From Narthecium ossifragum (lineage: Eukaryota; Streptophyta; Magnoliopsida; Dioscoreales; Nartheciaceae), in contig OY986965.1 of the NCBI GenBank assembly GCA_963920575.1, forward strand, positions 2,479,072-2,543,071: DNA of 64,000 bases. Direction: 5' to 3'. The notes under the pieces were generated by a model, which saw only the letters and a list, made by a program, of their open reading frames with translations, had not been told where the DNA came from and did no database searches. The translations under genes and the position numbers were made by a program. Below are positions 54,700-63,841 of this stretch, in pieces; positions within the stretch are counted from its first letter, which is position 1, and every line of letters begins with the position of its first letter.

Positions 54700-54906
54700 C
54701 TCCCTTCTCCGGTGTTGCTGTGCGCGGAGGACTCCGACTACATGCGGAAGGTGCACGGTGGGTACTTCGGGGTGTTCGTGAAGCTCCTCGGCGGCGAGGG
54801 GGAGGAGTGGGAGGTGTTCCGCGCGTCCAGGGGCGAGCTCGCGGGGACGAGTAGATCGAAGCCTACGACGGGTTCGTCATCACCGGGAGCTGCAACGACG
54901 CATGCG
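54700..54906 (+). pseudogene. Captured fragment of a gamma-glutamyl peptidase (class I glutamine amidotransferase fold)
   Basis: The frame reads VLLCAEDSDYMRKVHGGYFG then VFVKLLGGEGEEWEVFRASRGEL, and after a frameshift and a TAG continues IEAYDGFVITGSCNDA. These are the conserved first blocks of the plant GGP1/GGP5 proteins, cytosolic enzymes that process glutathione conjugates in glucosinolate and camalexin synthesis. Only the N-terminal third is present; the catalytic Cys and His blocks are absent. Confidence 0.8.
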
Positions 54907-54907
54907 T

Positions 54908-54948
54908 GGCGGAACTAGGGGGGGCGGCCCCCTGGCAACGCCGGAACC
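54908..54948. repeat. hAT-terminus remnant at the junction of the two captured fragments
   Basis: ggcggaactagggggggcgg and the following ccccctggcaacgccggaac match, reverse-complemented, the right subterminal region of the hAT element at 57318-57375 (gttccggcgttgccaggggg ... ggttccgcc). It sits exactly between the two gene fragments. Confidence 0.6.
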
Positions 54949-55136
54949 ATCGCCAGCTTCGTCCTCCTCGCCGCCTACGCCCTCATCTTCCGCCGTCGCC
55001 GTCGCCAGCCCTGGCGCCGCACCACGCTCTCCGCCTCTTCCGCCAACCTGGACACCTCGCACGATGATCCCGCCACCGTGGCAGCAGCACCGGCGGCGAC
55101 GCATTAGGACGGGCTTGACGAGAGTATGATAAACAC
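54945..55136 (+). pseudogene. Captured fragment resembling an ATL-type RING-H2 E3 ligase (N-terminal part)
   Basis: One frame reads TIASFVLLAAYALIFRRRRR, a membrane segment with a basic stop-transfer run, then a Ser/Ala/Pro-rich linker and, after a TAG, DGLDESMI. ATL proteins have an N-terminal membrane helix followed by the GLDE-S-I motif before the RING finger. The RING itself is missing. The assignment is weaker than for the neighbouring fragment. Confidence 0.5.
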
Positions 55137-55573
55137 TGGAGACGATGGAGGATGGTGGGAAGGAGTTGGCCGGGGTTGTGGGGCTAGGAGGGAGTTGGCC
55201 GTGACTTTGGATGGTAGTGGGGCGGGCGGAGAGAGCTGGAAGTAGGTGGTTGGCGGTGAGGAGATGGGTTGTAGGGGAAGGAAGAAGACGGGAGGGGAGA
55301 GCGTCCGGCTGGGGAGAGGAGAGTATCGGGCAAATGGGCTAGGAAGAGAAGGCATCGGGTTTTGTTGTTTCCACTCAGTTTTCCATTCTACCCAGTTTTG
55401 TTGTTTCCACCAATATTTTGGGTGGAAACATTTGGATGAAAAGTGATGTTTTGGGTGGAATGTTAGAAATGTTTCCACCGTTTCCCACCCCAACCAAACA
55501 TAAGAAAACTGGGTGGAATGGTGGAAACATTTCCATTCCACCAGCATTTCCATCGTAACCAAACACCCCCTAA

Positions 55574-56262
55574 GTTGTTACTGACTGGGCCATCGTGGGT
55601 TTCCACTACCATGGTCTGCTGCAAAGTATATAGGGAAGGAAGTTGTTACTATATAATAATCTTCTAATCACATAGTTAGATCTTCTAATCTTCTAACTAT
55701 TCTCCTAATATCACCATTGTCTATATCAATCTTATAAGGAGCAAAAACGGTTACAACCGTTCTCCTCCTATTAGTCAGTTTACATGTTCATTTAACCTAA
55801 GTTGGCTTTATCATATTCCCTAAGTTAGCTTTATCATCCTTATCAATACTTATATCTATCTTATAAGATCCAAGGGTAGTTACTTTTATGACTCATCATA
55901 TGAGTCATAAACTTATACACACATGGTATACACGTGGCATAAAATTGTAATTAAATAAAGAAAAAGAAAGGATAGTGGGTTGATGTGGCGTAAGTTATAA
56001 TAGAGATAGTGGGGGCGGGCAGTTAGCTGTGTCAATTGGCACGGATCCACCACCTAGTATATATATATATACAGACAATTGGTGATAACACCAGTTTAGT
56101 AAATTTTTTTGCTAAAAATCTCATATGATGTGTTTTTAAGATAAGAACCTCATTTAATAGGTTTATTTCATTAATGTAATTTAAAAAAAAGACTATGATA
56201 GCTTTATTTCACCTTATCCCAAAACCCCTGCCCCCGCCACCTCTGCTGTCCACCCCTAACCC
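55574..56262. other. Repeat-rich intergenic DNA
   Basis: No gene. It includes a dispersed motif (atgactcatcatatgagtcat, then tagtgggggcgggcagttagc) with diverged relatives at 19.6 and 60.9 kb, and at 56073 the terminal-like phrase aattggtgataacaccagtt. Confidence 0.45.
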
Positions 56263-56270
56263 ACGGCGAT

Positions 56271-57379
56271 CAGTGGCGGAACCAGGATGAGATTTAAGGG
56301 GGGGTGAAATCTAAAACAAAATGACCAATTTTTTTTTCTTTTAAGTAATGTAAAAAACACTTTAGAATTACAATATCAAACATTAAGGAATAAAAACAAT
56401 ACAAATATTTAAATATATGTACCGTACTATGTGCTGCGATTGAGAGGTGGAAATTGAATGCTAGGCTTTTGCATTTTTTGAAAACGTTAAAAAATGACTT
56501 CGTTCTCAATAGTTTCAAAAGAAAACGAATGCAATCTAAAAAAACTGTTAAACGAATGCGATATGCATTCTCTTGGTTATGCTCGTGTGCGGAAAATATG
56601 TGCGACACACTTTGCCCATGATTTATGAGTGTTTTACATTTTTCTCTAATTTTATTATGAAAACTGTTATGTGCACCAACATGTTCACCAAATTTTTCTA
56701 TTGTCTTTTTCTAATTGTTGAATCATGTACATGGAAACACATCTCCTCCGCCTTCTTCTCCTTGAGGTTTTTTGAACAGATAACACTATAAGCAATACAC
56801 CACATCCTTTGATACACTATATTTCAACCACCCATAGTCTTTGAACCATGTCTTCCTAATACTCTCATGATAATATTGACTTGTATGAACTAAGAATGTT
56901 GGCAGAGCTATTGTTTTGCAAAAGTGATCTTTAGAAAATCCCACTGATCAAGATGCATTGGAATTTCGACTTGACCCAGAGACTCTGCTGTACACCAGAA
57001 AAAATAAATTTTTAGCAATCACAATAATTTCCATCGTATAAATTATTCTTTGGAATTGTGTTCTGCTTTCTTATTTTAACACATTTGCTCTCCGTCCAAC
57101 CAATGGTCGTCGCGGTAATCACTCACGTGACAACGCGTGTCAAGCACGACCCCACTCTCAGGGCCTAAGAGGCTTGAAGTTCTATGCTAGCCTTAGCAGA
57201 TGGAGAAAGTACATGACACTGACATAATGACATTAATCTTTGCAGAATGATTAGATCCAACAAGTTTGATGAGTAGTATATGCAGGCAGTAGGCATAGTG
57301 AAGGGTCAGGGGGTAAGGGGGTTCCGGCGTTGCCAGGGGGGGCGGCCGCCCCCCCTTCGCCCCCCTGGTTCCGCCCCTG
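56271..57379. mobile_element. Non-autonomous hAT element with a perfect 8-bp target duplication
   Basis: The element starts CAGTGGCGGAACCAGG and ends, reverse-complemented, CAGGGGCGGAACCAGG. ACGGCGAT flanks it at 56263-56270 and 57380-57387, a perfect 8-bp duplication. The length is 1109 bp. CAGTGGCGGA-CCAG termini are common in plant hAT elements as I remember them. The 104-codon minus-strand frame inside (56294-56608) is Phe/Lys/Leu-rich and resembles no transposase, so the element depends on a helper. The right end carries a G/C-only block. Confidence 0.9.
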
Positions 57380-57387
57380 ACGGCGAT

Positions 57388-58220
57388 GCTAGAACCTCCG
57401 CCTCTTTACACAACGACCACCGTTGTCCCCTCTCATCCTCTTTACATAACGACTACCGTCATCCCCTCTCATCCTAGAGATGGTTGCACTACTCCTAAAA
57501 TAAGTTGATCTACTCCTAAGAAGTACTTGAGCTACCCTTAAGATTTAGATGCTATTCTAAGCAAGTAATAAAGTAGATAGCAACTGATTACTTACTTCCA
57601 TTGAACAATAGCTGAAGATTACAACTCTGAAGAAAGCTTCTACAAGTACAAGCTAGAAGGAAATGCAGTAGTAAAGCTACAATAGTAGTAATAGAAAGTC
57701 TGGATGTGTCGGGGTCCTCTCCTTCTTCATCTTCAACCTTTTTATACTTCGGGCTGCCACCTCCACGTGGCCATTGCTAGCCATCATCTACGACCAACCA
57801 CCCAAGATCCTTCATGGTTCATCGTGGGTCGGATCTCGCTGCCATCTTGACACGTGGCCTACCTCTCACAACCGTTCAGCTGCTATCTGGCTCCATTTCC
57901 TACGCTTCTGCTTTCAGGTGGTAGTTAGGTAGAACGTGGGGTTATAGTGGTCTAGGTGTAGTCATGATGGTTCGGCTTTATCTATTGTCTTGACTTTGAT
58001 CTTGCACGACTTCGGGACCAGGGCTTCATCCGATGCTTCGGCATCGAGATTGCTTAGTCGCTCGACCTCGAGGGCCTCGACCTGGGGCTTCATCCGACGC
58101 TTCGGCGTCGAGATTGCTTAGTGTTGTGCATTGGATGCCTTGGATTCTGTTGCTGGCTCGACTATGACACACTACGAAGAGTTAACGGGGTCCGGGGAAG
58201 ATGTTAAAGGGAGAGAATTG
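57388..58220. other. Intergenic DNA with an LTR-like texture
   Basis: No gene recognised. Two copies of tttacaYaacgaYYaccg occur near 57398 and 57440. The stretch from 57710 looks like part of an old retroelement (gtcggggtcctctccttctt), but no ends are visible. Confidence 0.4.
58021..58125. repeat. Tandem duplication of 64 bp
   Basis: gggcttcatccgatgcttcg followed by gcatcgagattgcttagt starts at 58021 and again at 58085, with c for t at two symmetric places (cgacgcttcggcgtcg), so the palindromic core stays self-complementary in each copy. Confidence 0.85.
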
Positions 58221-58223
58221 ATT

Positions 58224-58450
58224 GATCTTGCCCTCGTTTGGTTGAGGGATAAGGGGGGAATAACCCCACTTTATCCCCCATTATCCTCATTTTTTATCAA
58301 AACATCAAAAGTAATGATTACGGGGTTATCCGCATTCCACCTATCACCATCACTCTATTTTTTCTTACCCCCATTTCTTAACCCCACTTTTTCTAACCCC
58401 ATCTAACCCTATCCTCTCTTAATCCCACTTTTTCTAACCCCGTACCAATC
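58224..58450. mobile_element. MITE of the same family as 53.3 kb
   Basis: The interior shares ccattatcctcat, tttatcaaaacatcaaaa and tcaccatcactcta with the element at 53277-53675. The ends are cctcgtttggttgagg and ccgtaccaatcgga. It directly borders the kelch-fragment copy. Confidence 0.6.
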
Positions 58451-58455
58451 GGATC

Positions 58456-58776
58456 CCATATGTTCCATCTGAAGTCTTTAATGTGGCTTCCTTTGCGTTA
58501 CATTAAGTATATCTTGATATTTGTTTTCCATGCCAAACTTCATGGCTATTACTTTAAAGGGCCATTGAAAGAAGATCATTTTCTAGAATATTGGAAGATA
58601 ACTAGAATAAAATAGCTTTTCTTTTGTCCACGAAAAACTGGTCCTATTGGTGCATATTAATGTTGTCAGTTGAAGAACGAGCAGCATATTGTAGTTTCAT
58701 TTGGTTTATTACTTAATATACACTCAACTACATTCTCTGCTATTTTAGTATTATCGAGTTCATGCTATTAACTTGT
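58456..58776 (+). pseudogene. Inverted partial copy of the kelch gene, part 1 (end of exon 8 and intron 8)
   Basis: The phrase ctgaagtctttaatgtggct and the following exon 8 end, then about 280 bp of intron 8, match the minus strand of 10450-10735 with scattered substitutions. The donor site GTAAG of the gene has become ATTAAG here. The copy is cut at 58776 by a 1.76-kb insertion and resumes at 60545. Confidence 0.9.
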
Positions 58777-59039
58777 TAGCGTAAAAAATTCTAACTTTTG
58801 ATAGCTTTCGACATAACCAAAATATTTCGGTCATAATTTTCACGGGCAGTCTCCAAAAATGGAGATTTAAGGACCACCGGAAAGAAAGCGTGAATATCTA
58901 AAAATTTTCTGTTGACGGAATCGTCAAATTCGGACATTTGATGTATCAAAATATGCCGTCGAAGTCAATGACAATTTTATAAATATCTAGTCTAGTTACC
59001 CCTTCGACGTCGACGGTCGACGCTCGAGGCTCGACGCAC

Positions 59040-59600
59040 CCATCCAAATATCCTGACGCAGCTAAAGTATTTTGATAATAACTTTTGCATCCGAAGTCCA
59101 AATGACCTATTTTTGGACCGTTAGAAAGCTGATCAAAAGATCTACAACTTTTATTATTTGAAATTTATCAAATTCTGATGATAGAATGGTCTGAGATGCA
59201 CAACCGTCGAGGCGTCGACGCTCGACTCTCGACACACGATTCCCATCCTGACACATGTAGAGTATTTTGATCATAACTTCGGCATCCGAAGTCCAAATGA
59301 CCTAATTCTTGGACCGTTAGAAAGTTGATTAAAGGATATACAACTTTTATTTTATTCAAGTTACCAAATTATGATGATAGAAGGGTCCGAAATGAGCAAT
59401 GGTCAACGCTCGACCCTCGATGTATGATTCTCATCCTAACGCAGCTAGCGTATTTTGACAATAACTTTTTCATCTAAACTCCAAATGACTTGATTCTTAA
59501 ACCGTTGGAAAGCTAATCGAGAGATCTATCATTTTTGTTTCATGAAATCCATCAAATTGCGATGATAAAAGACTCTAAAATGGAATAGAAGTACCCGATG
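59040..59600. repeat. Three ~190-bp tandem units in the LTR-like insertion
   Basis: Each unit runs gacgcagct(a)-agtattttga, taactt-catccgaagtcca, aaatgacct, ggaccgttagaaag and gatctacaactttta. Starts near 59055, 59250 and 59439. Between units lie tcgacgctcgac-type words. Confidence 0.8.
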
Positions 59601-59996
59601 GTAATTTCATAAATATGATGACATTTCCAGAAAAGCAGAGAACCTTATGAAGAGCTACCAGATCATGGGAGCGATCAGAGGAGATCATGGGGCAACCGTC
59701 GGAGATCATGGAGGCAACTGTCAGAGATCATGGAGGCAACCGTCAGAGATCATGGAAACAGTTGATGGAGATCATGGGAGCAGTTAGAGCAGTTAGTGCA
59801 TATCATGTATAAATACCTTGTTGAAGAAGGAGAAATGGACATCACTCATCAATGAAAAAACAACAATTTCCTTCATTTCTTTCGCTACTTTTTCTACCTA
59901 GGAACTTTACATGGGAGTAGTAGTAGCCATTACTCTACATAGGCGTAGGAGTAGCCATCACCATTCTCTCTGGGAGTAGTTTAACAATACCCTAGG

Positions 59997-60350
59997 GGCT
60001 TGTTTGTTTCGTGGTATTATAGATGGGATAGGATTAGTAATCCGTGAACCCTTTTTTATCCCATGTTTAGTGTGATTTTAAGCATGGGATAAATTATCCC
60101 ATTGGGACTCCATATCCCATGTACATGGGATAAAATTATCCCATGGGGGAGGTGGGATATGTAATCCCATGAGATACGATCCATTGGATTAAAAAATAAA
60201 AAAATTTAAATAATTGATTAAATCTTCTCCCACCTTATCCTTTGTCTTACCAAATAAGAGAGAAGGGTTTAACCCCTCACATCATCTCCGGGGAGAATAT
60301 TTTCCAGGATACTATCTCCCGGGAGATTATATCACCCCGGAAATTACTAG
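59997..60350. mobile_element. MITE-like insertion rich in GGGATAA words
   Basis: It begins ggggcttgtttgtttcgtgg. Its body is built from words such as atgggataaaattatccc and gatatgtaatcccatg, which fold on each other. The right end is not clear (about 60350). A similar composition is seen at 42.06-42.25 kb. Confidence 0.5.
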
Positions 60351-60544
60351 CAATGGAATTGCTTCATTGACTTCCAGTAGACTTAACTTAGGCATAGGGA
60401 CAAGACACCCAAAAGTTCTCTTAATTGAGACACGCTAGAATCTATCATCCTTTTGATCATCGTGACGGTTGGCACACCTCACGTGGCTGACGACCTAGCG
60501 CTCATCCCGAGCATATCTATTTTTGTTTTTTTTTTCAGGGAACA

Positions 60545-60800
60545 TAGCGACATCCTTATTATTACATGTCCGCCTCATCAGAGGGACAAGACCTTCCCCA
60601 ACCCCAAGATCAGACCATGTAGCTGCTCTTTATGATGACAGACTTATTGTTGTTTTTGGAGGGCAATCAAAGTCAAATATTCTCAATGGCATCTATTCAC
60701 TTGATTTTGAGACGGTACGTGTGATTATAGCCAATAACTGGAATATTCGAGGTCATTACAAGTTTTGTGAATGTTGATTAAGTGACAAGTTGCTTATATA
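60545..60800 (+). pseudogene. Inverted partial copy of the kelch gene, part 2 (exon 9 and flanking introns)
   Basis: The frame reads DHVAALYDDRLIVVFGGQSK then SNILNGIYSLDFETV, matching exon 9 of the kelch gene (NHVAALYDDRLLLVFGGQ) with a few changes, and the flanking intron bases down to acaagttgcttatatagaga also match. It stops at about 60805. The extra CC in tccccaaccccaaga adds residues and shifts the frame at the exon start. It is a fragment, not an expressed gene. Confidence 0.92.
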
Positions 60801-60805
60801 GAGAC

Positions 60806-61500
60806 CCTAGCTGGCCCTGTGCCACCCGACACGGCTAACCACCCACACCCACTTTCTTTTCCTCTCCTCTCTCCCTCACTTAATAACCAACATTACCCCA
60901 CGTGTGCGTCACGTTAGAAATTGATTATGATATGACATATGACTCAGCAGGTGGGCTCCCGTACCCCCCACTATCCTCTCTTTCTCTATTTGGTTCCAAC
61001 CCTATGCCACGGAAGCCGGGACTTTGATTAGCTCGACCCGAGCCGCTCCGACCATCTCGCCATCCGCCACCCTGCCGCCACTGAGCCATCCTCAAATCAC
61101 CCTCAAACTAGTCCTATCACATCTCCCGATCCATTCCCGACCTCAACCACCTCCATTGTCCTCGTCTCCGATGTCGACATCAACCCCCAAGAACCCATCA
61201 CCGACCACTGTCCGTCATTGCCGCTCCCACCACATCAACGCCTCCAAACCACCTCTAAATTCACATAAATCTTCTCCTCTACCCACCTCCGACCTCCTCC
61301 ACCCTTGCAGACGTCTCCTTCGACGCCGACCAACTCCACCCAAAACCACTGCGCAATCGCCTCCAGATCTAGCCACCGCGAAGCTCTATTTCATGATTGG
61401 ATCTGGTGGATCGACTACTGAGACCTCCACGAACACAAATGCACTGGTCCCACGTTTCGAAGAGCCCTCCTCGCCGGCAATCAAGCTCCGGTAAATCCCA
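60806..61500. other. Low-complexity intergenic DNA
   Basis: Pyrimidine-rich sequence. A 156-codon frame at 61024-61494 is Pro/Ser/Thr-rich without a recognisable domain; its composition (ccaccatc, ccatcc words) explains the lack of stops. It may be a captured or decayed gene piece, but I cannot name it. Confidence 0.4.
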
Positions 61501-61962
61501 ACCGTTGGATTACATAGGGGTATTGTTGTCATCTCTAGTTAACAACTAACTAAAATGCTGATGGGGTTATTGTCTTTAAAAAAAGTTACTAATGGGATTT
61601 TTAGCAAAACATTTCATTAAAATGGGGTTTTTATCAATTACCCATAAAAAACCCCCTAAAAATTCCATTTCAAAATCTATCAATCTATTTTGATTCATTC
61701 TTATCCTAATTTATTTTTAAAAGATACCCCTAAAATCATATGATTTGATTCGATTAGATCATAGTTCGAATACTCGATTGATTTGCTTGTGATGATAATT
61801 GAGTCCAATTCATATAGGACAGACCGCTCCTCAAGATAGTAATAACCAACTCTTTAACACCAATTTAGAAAAAGAATTCCTTTTAGCCCATCGTCCTCAT
61901 ATTTTCGAAACTCGAGTCTCCGATTCCCCACCCTCGCGTCTCTCTCTCTCCAGTGGAGGAGC

Positions 61963-63294
61963 CATGGATACCGGCGGGGATCCACGAGTAAGGAGGAAGA
62001 CCTCACGGTGCCGACCTCCTTAGCGGGGACCTATCCCTGCTTGCCGGGCGCGATAACAAATACCACCATCTGCTATTCGTCGTGGAAACCCTCCATATGG
62101 TCTCCGGAATCCACCATTTGGTCGCCTGAATCCCTCGTATGGCCGTCGGCATCACATTATTTCGGTCCGGACACCGGCGGGAGATCCACGAGTAAGGAGG
62201 AAGACCTCACGGTGCCGACCTCCTTACCAGCGCATCCCCTTCGGCGCCACCCCAAGGACGGAGAAACCAGCACAAGAAGGACCAATCCCTGCTCGCCGAC
62301 CGCGATAACAAAGACCGCCATCGGCTATTCGTCGCCGGGATCCGCCGTATGGCCGCTCGGACCGGATTCAAAGCTGCAGCTTGTTCACTTCCTGCCGCCT
62401 TCGGCGCAACTGCGACCATTAGAGAAGGAGTTCCTGGAGTTCCTGCGGAAAGATATATCCTTGGCTGCCATAAGGGGTCGGATTGCACAGGCGGCGAGGA
62501 CGTGTGCCGGTTGCCAATTTTTGACACGGGTGGTGGGGCAGAGCTCCACGGAGGAGGAGGTGGCCGAGATTTTAAAGGAGTTGACCACCAAGCCGAAAGG
62601 AGCTCAGCCGTCTGATGAAGGACCCCCGGGCATTAAGCCTCTTTCCGAAGCTCGTGAAGGTTTGCAGTATCCCCCGGAGGGAGCGGATCCTCGCCACCAT
62701 CCTTTCTGACCGCCACCATCTCTACAAGACATCTTGCAGTCCAATCGGGTACTTACCAAATTAATGACTTTCGATTTGATTAGCATTCTTCTCACTTTTC
62801 ATACTGTTGTCGATCAATTGTTGGGCACAGGTCAGAAGCGATGAATAAACTAATCGAGAGTTGCACAACAGCAGATGCAACAACCATGCTTGTGAAAGCT
62901 TTCAAGCCTTTGATTCCGAAGCTTATATTGGACTATAGTGGCTACAACTTGGTGGAGCCTTTGCTGGAGCTCTTTCCTGTTGGAGATAGAAACGTGAGTT
63001 CTTCTGATTTTCTAATTTCCTATTTCTTCTGCTTATGATTAATATTATGTACGACTGCTCAACTATGCATATGAATATTTCATCCCCCGTTTGCTAAGAA
63101 ACTTTGACATGCTTAAGAGCCTTCACAACATGTAAATCTCTAAACTATGGGTTTTGTTCTTCATCATAGGTTTTGTAAACTTGTATGCTTGCATGAATGA
63201 ATGAAATCTTGTAATATGCAGGGGTTAGTATTTGTGAGAAAGTTGTTTAAGAATTTTACGCCACAAAAGTCTATTAGGAATCTCTATTAGGGGT
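61963..63294 (+). pseudogene. Pumilio/PUF-repeat-like gene, frameshifted
   Basis: PUF-like blocks appear in order but not in one frame: IRGRIAQAARTCAGCQFLTR (62470-62530), then EVAEILKELTTK; after a shift near 62597, LSRLMKDPRALSLFPKLVKV and PRRERILATILSDRHHLYKT; then, across an intron 62750-62831, GSEAMNKLIESCTTADATTM and GYNLVEPLLELFPVGDRN; then across 62994-63222, GLVFVRKLFKNF and a stop. PUF proteins bind mRNA 3' UTRs; a working domain has eight repeats, and only about three are visible. The N-terminal part holds a duplicated block, and the ATG at 61963 is out of frame with it by one lost base. I read this as a pseudogene or truncated paralogue; sequencing error is an alternative. Confidence 0.55.
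61965..62360 (+). repeat. Internal duplication in the Pumilio-like gene
   Basis: accggcgg-gatccacgagta followed by aggaggaagacctcacggtg starts at 61967 and again at 62173; the first copy lacks one base (ggggatcc versus gggagatcc). A second shared block, ccctgct-gccg-cgcgataac, starts near 62033 and 62287. Confidence 0.85.
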
Positions 63295-63610
63295 GTACAA
63301 CGGGTTCGGTCAACAGGTTAACCCGACCCGACCCGTTAATTTTTGAGGGCCTTATGACCCGCCCGTTAACCTGTTAATTTATCAACAGGTTAACGGGTTA
63401 ACGGGTCAACATGTTAACAGGTAAACAGGTGCATGTAACCCATTAACCTGTTATTAAATATAAAGTTTTAAATTACAATCTATTAATCCAAAATTCAAAC
63501 AACATAAGCACGTAAATCTAAGTTGTGCCACATGAAGAAATATAAAGTTTTAAAGTACAATCTATTAATCCAAAATTCAACCAAAAATAGCATAACAAAT
63601 GATTAAATCA

Positions 63611-63651
<41 letters not shown>

Positions 63652-63841
63652 TTGTAATTTGTAATTAGTCTTTATTCTAAACGGGTTACCCGTTAAGCAA
63701 AAACTTAAACACCCATTACCCGACCCGGTATTATTGTAACGGGTCGGGTAGACCTGTTTACGACTACCTTATGACCCGCCCGTTAAGGTCTGGGTCGGGT
63801 TAATTTTTCGGGTCGAAACGGGTTACCCAATCCGTTGTAAC
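63294..63841. mobile_element. MITE-like element with ACCCG-rich inverted ends
   Basis: The left end ggtgtacaacgggttcggtc and the right end, reverse-complemented, tgttacaacggattgggtaa pair, and the adjoining aacccgacccg / ttaacccgaccc words continue the pairing. The interior has two copies of tataaagttttaaa-tacaatctattaatcc (near 63460 and 63541). Target duplications are not clear; tctattagg is repeated at 63269 and 63283 just left of the element. Confidence 0.65.
63614..63642. repeat. (TA)n microsatellite
   Basis: About 14 TA units followed by cacacaca inside the MITE-like element. Confidence 0.95.

Larger units (their letters stand above)
54210..55570 (+). mobile_element. Pack-type inverted-repeat transposon (PIF/Harbinger-like) carrying two gene fragments
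   Basis: The 1361-bp element has long imperfect inverted ends: left GGGCATGTTTGGTTGCAAAG..GGCTGGTGGAATGG, right (reverse-complemented) GGGGGTGTTTGGTTACGATG..TGCTGGTGGAATGG. TAA flanks both sides (54207-54209 and 55571-55573), the 3-bp duplication expected for PIF/Harbinger. No transposase is present. Instead, a gamma-glutamyl peptidase fragment and a second fragment like an ATL-type E3 ligase lie inside, joined through a GC-rich hAT-end remnant. Direct GGAATGG/GGTGGAAA words fill both subterminal regions. Confidence 0.8.
58782..60544. mobile_element. LTR-like insertion splitting the kelch copy, with TAGCG target duplication
   Basis: TAGCG lies at 58777-58781 and 60545-60549 and brackets the insertion, whose right end is ...GGGAACA. 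The left end reads TAAAAAATTC, so a terminal TG may have mutated. Inside are three ~190-bp tandem units (starting near 59055, 59250 and 59439) with ccgaagtccaaatgac and accgttagaaagctgat, related to the LTR at 4.5-5.6 kb. A second, MITE-like insertion with gggataaaattatccc words occupies about 59997-60350. It is best read as a solo LTR of that family. Confidence 0.65.

Noticed and set aside
61024..61494. 156-codon Pro/Ser/Thr-rich frame
   Set aside because: Low complexity, no domain, no splice or promoter context; listed only as a low-complexity region.
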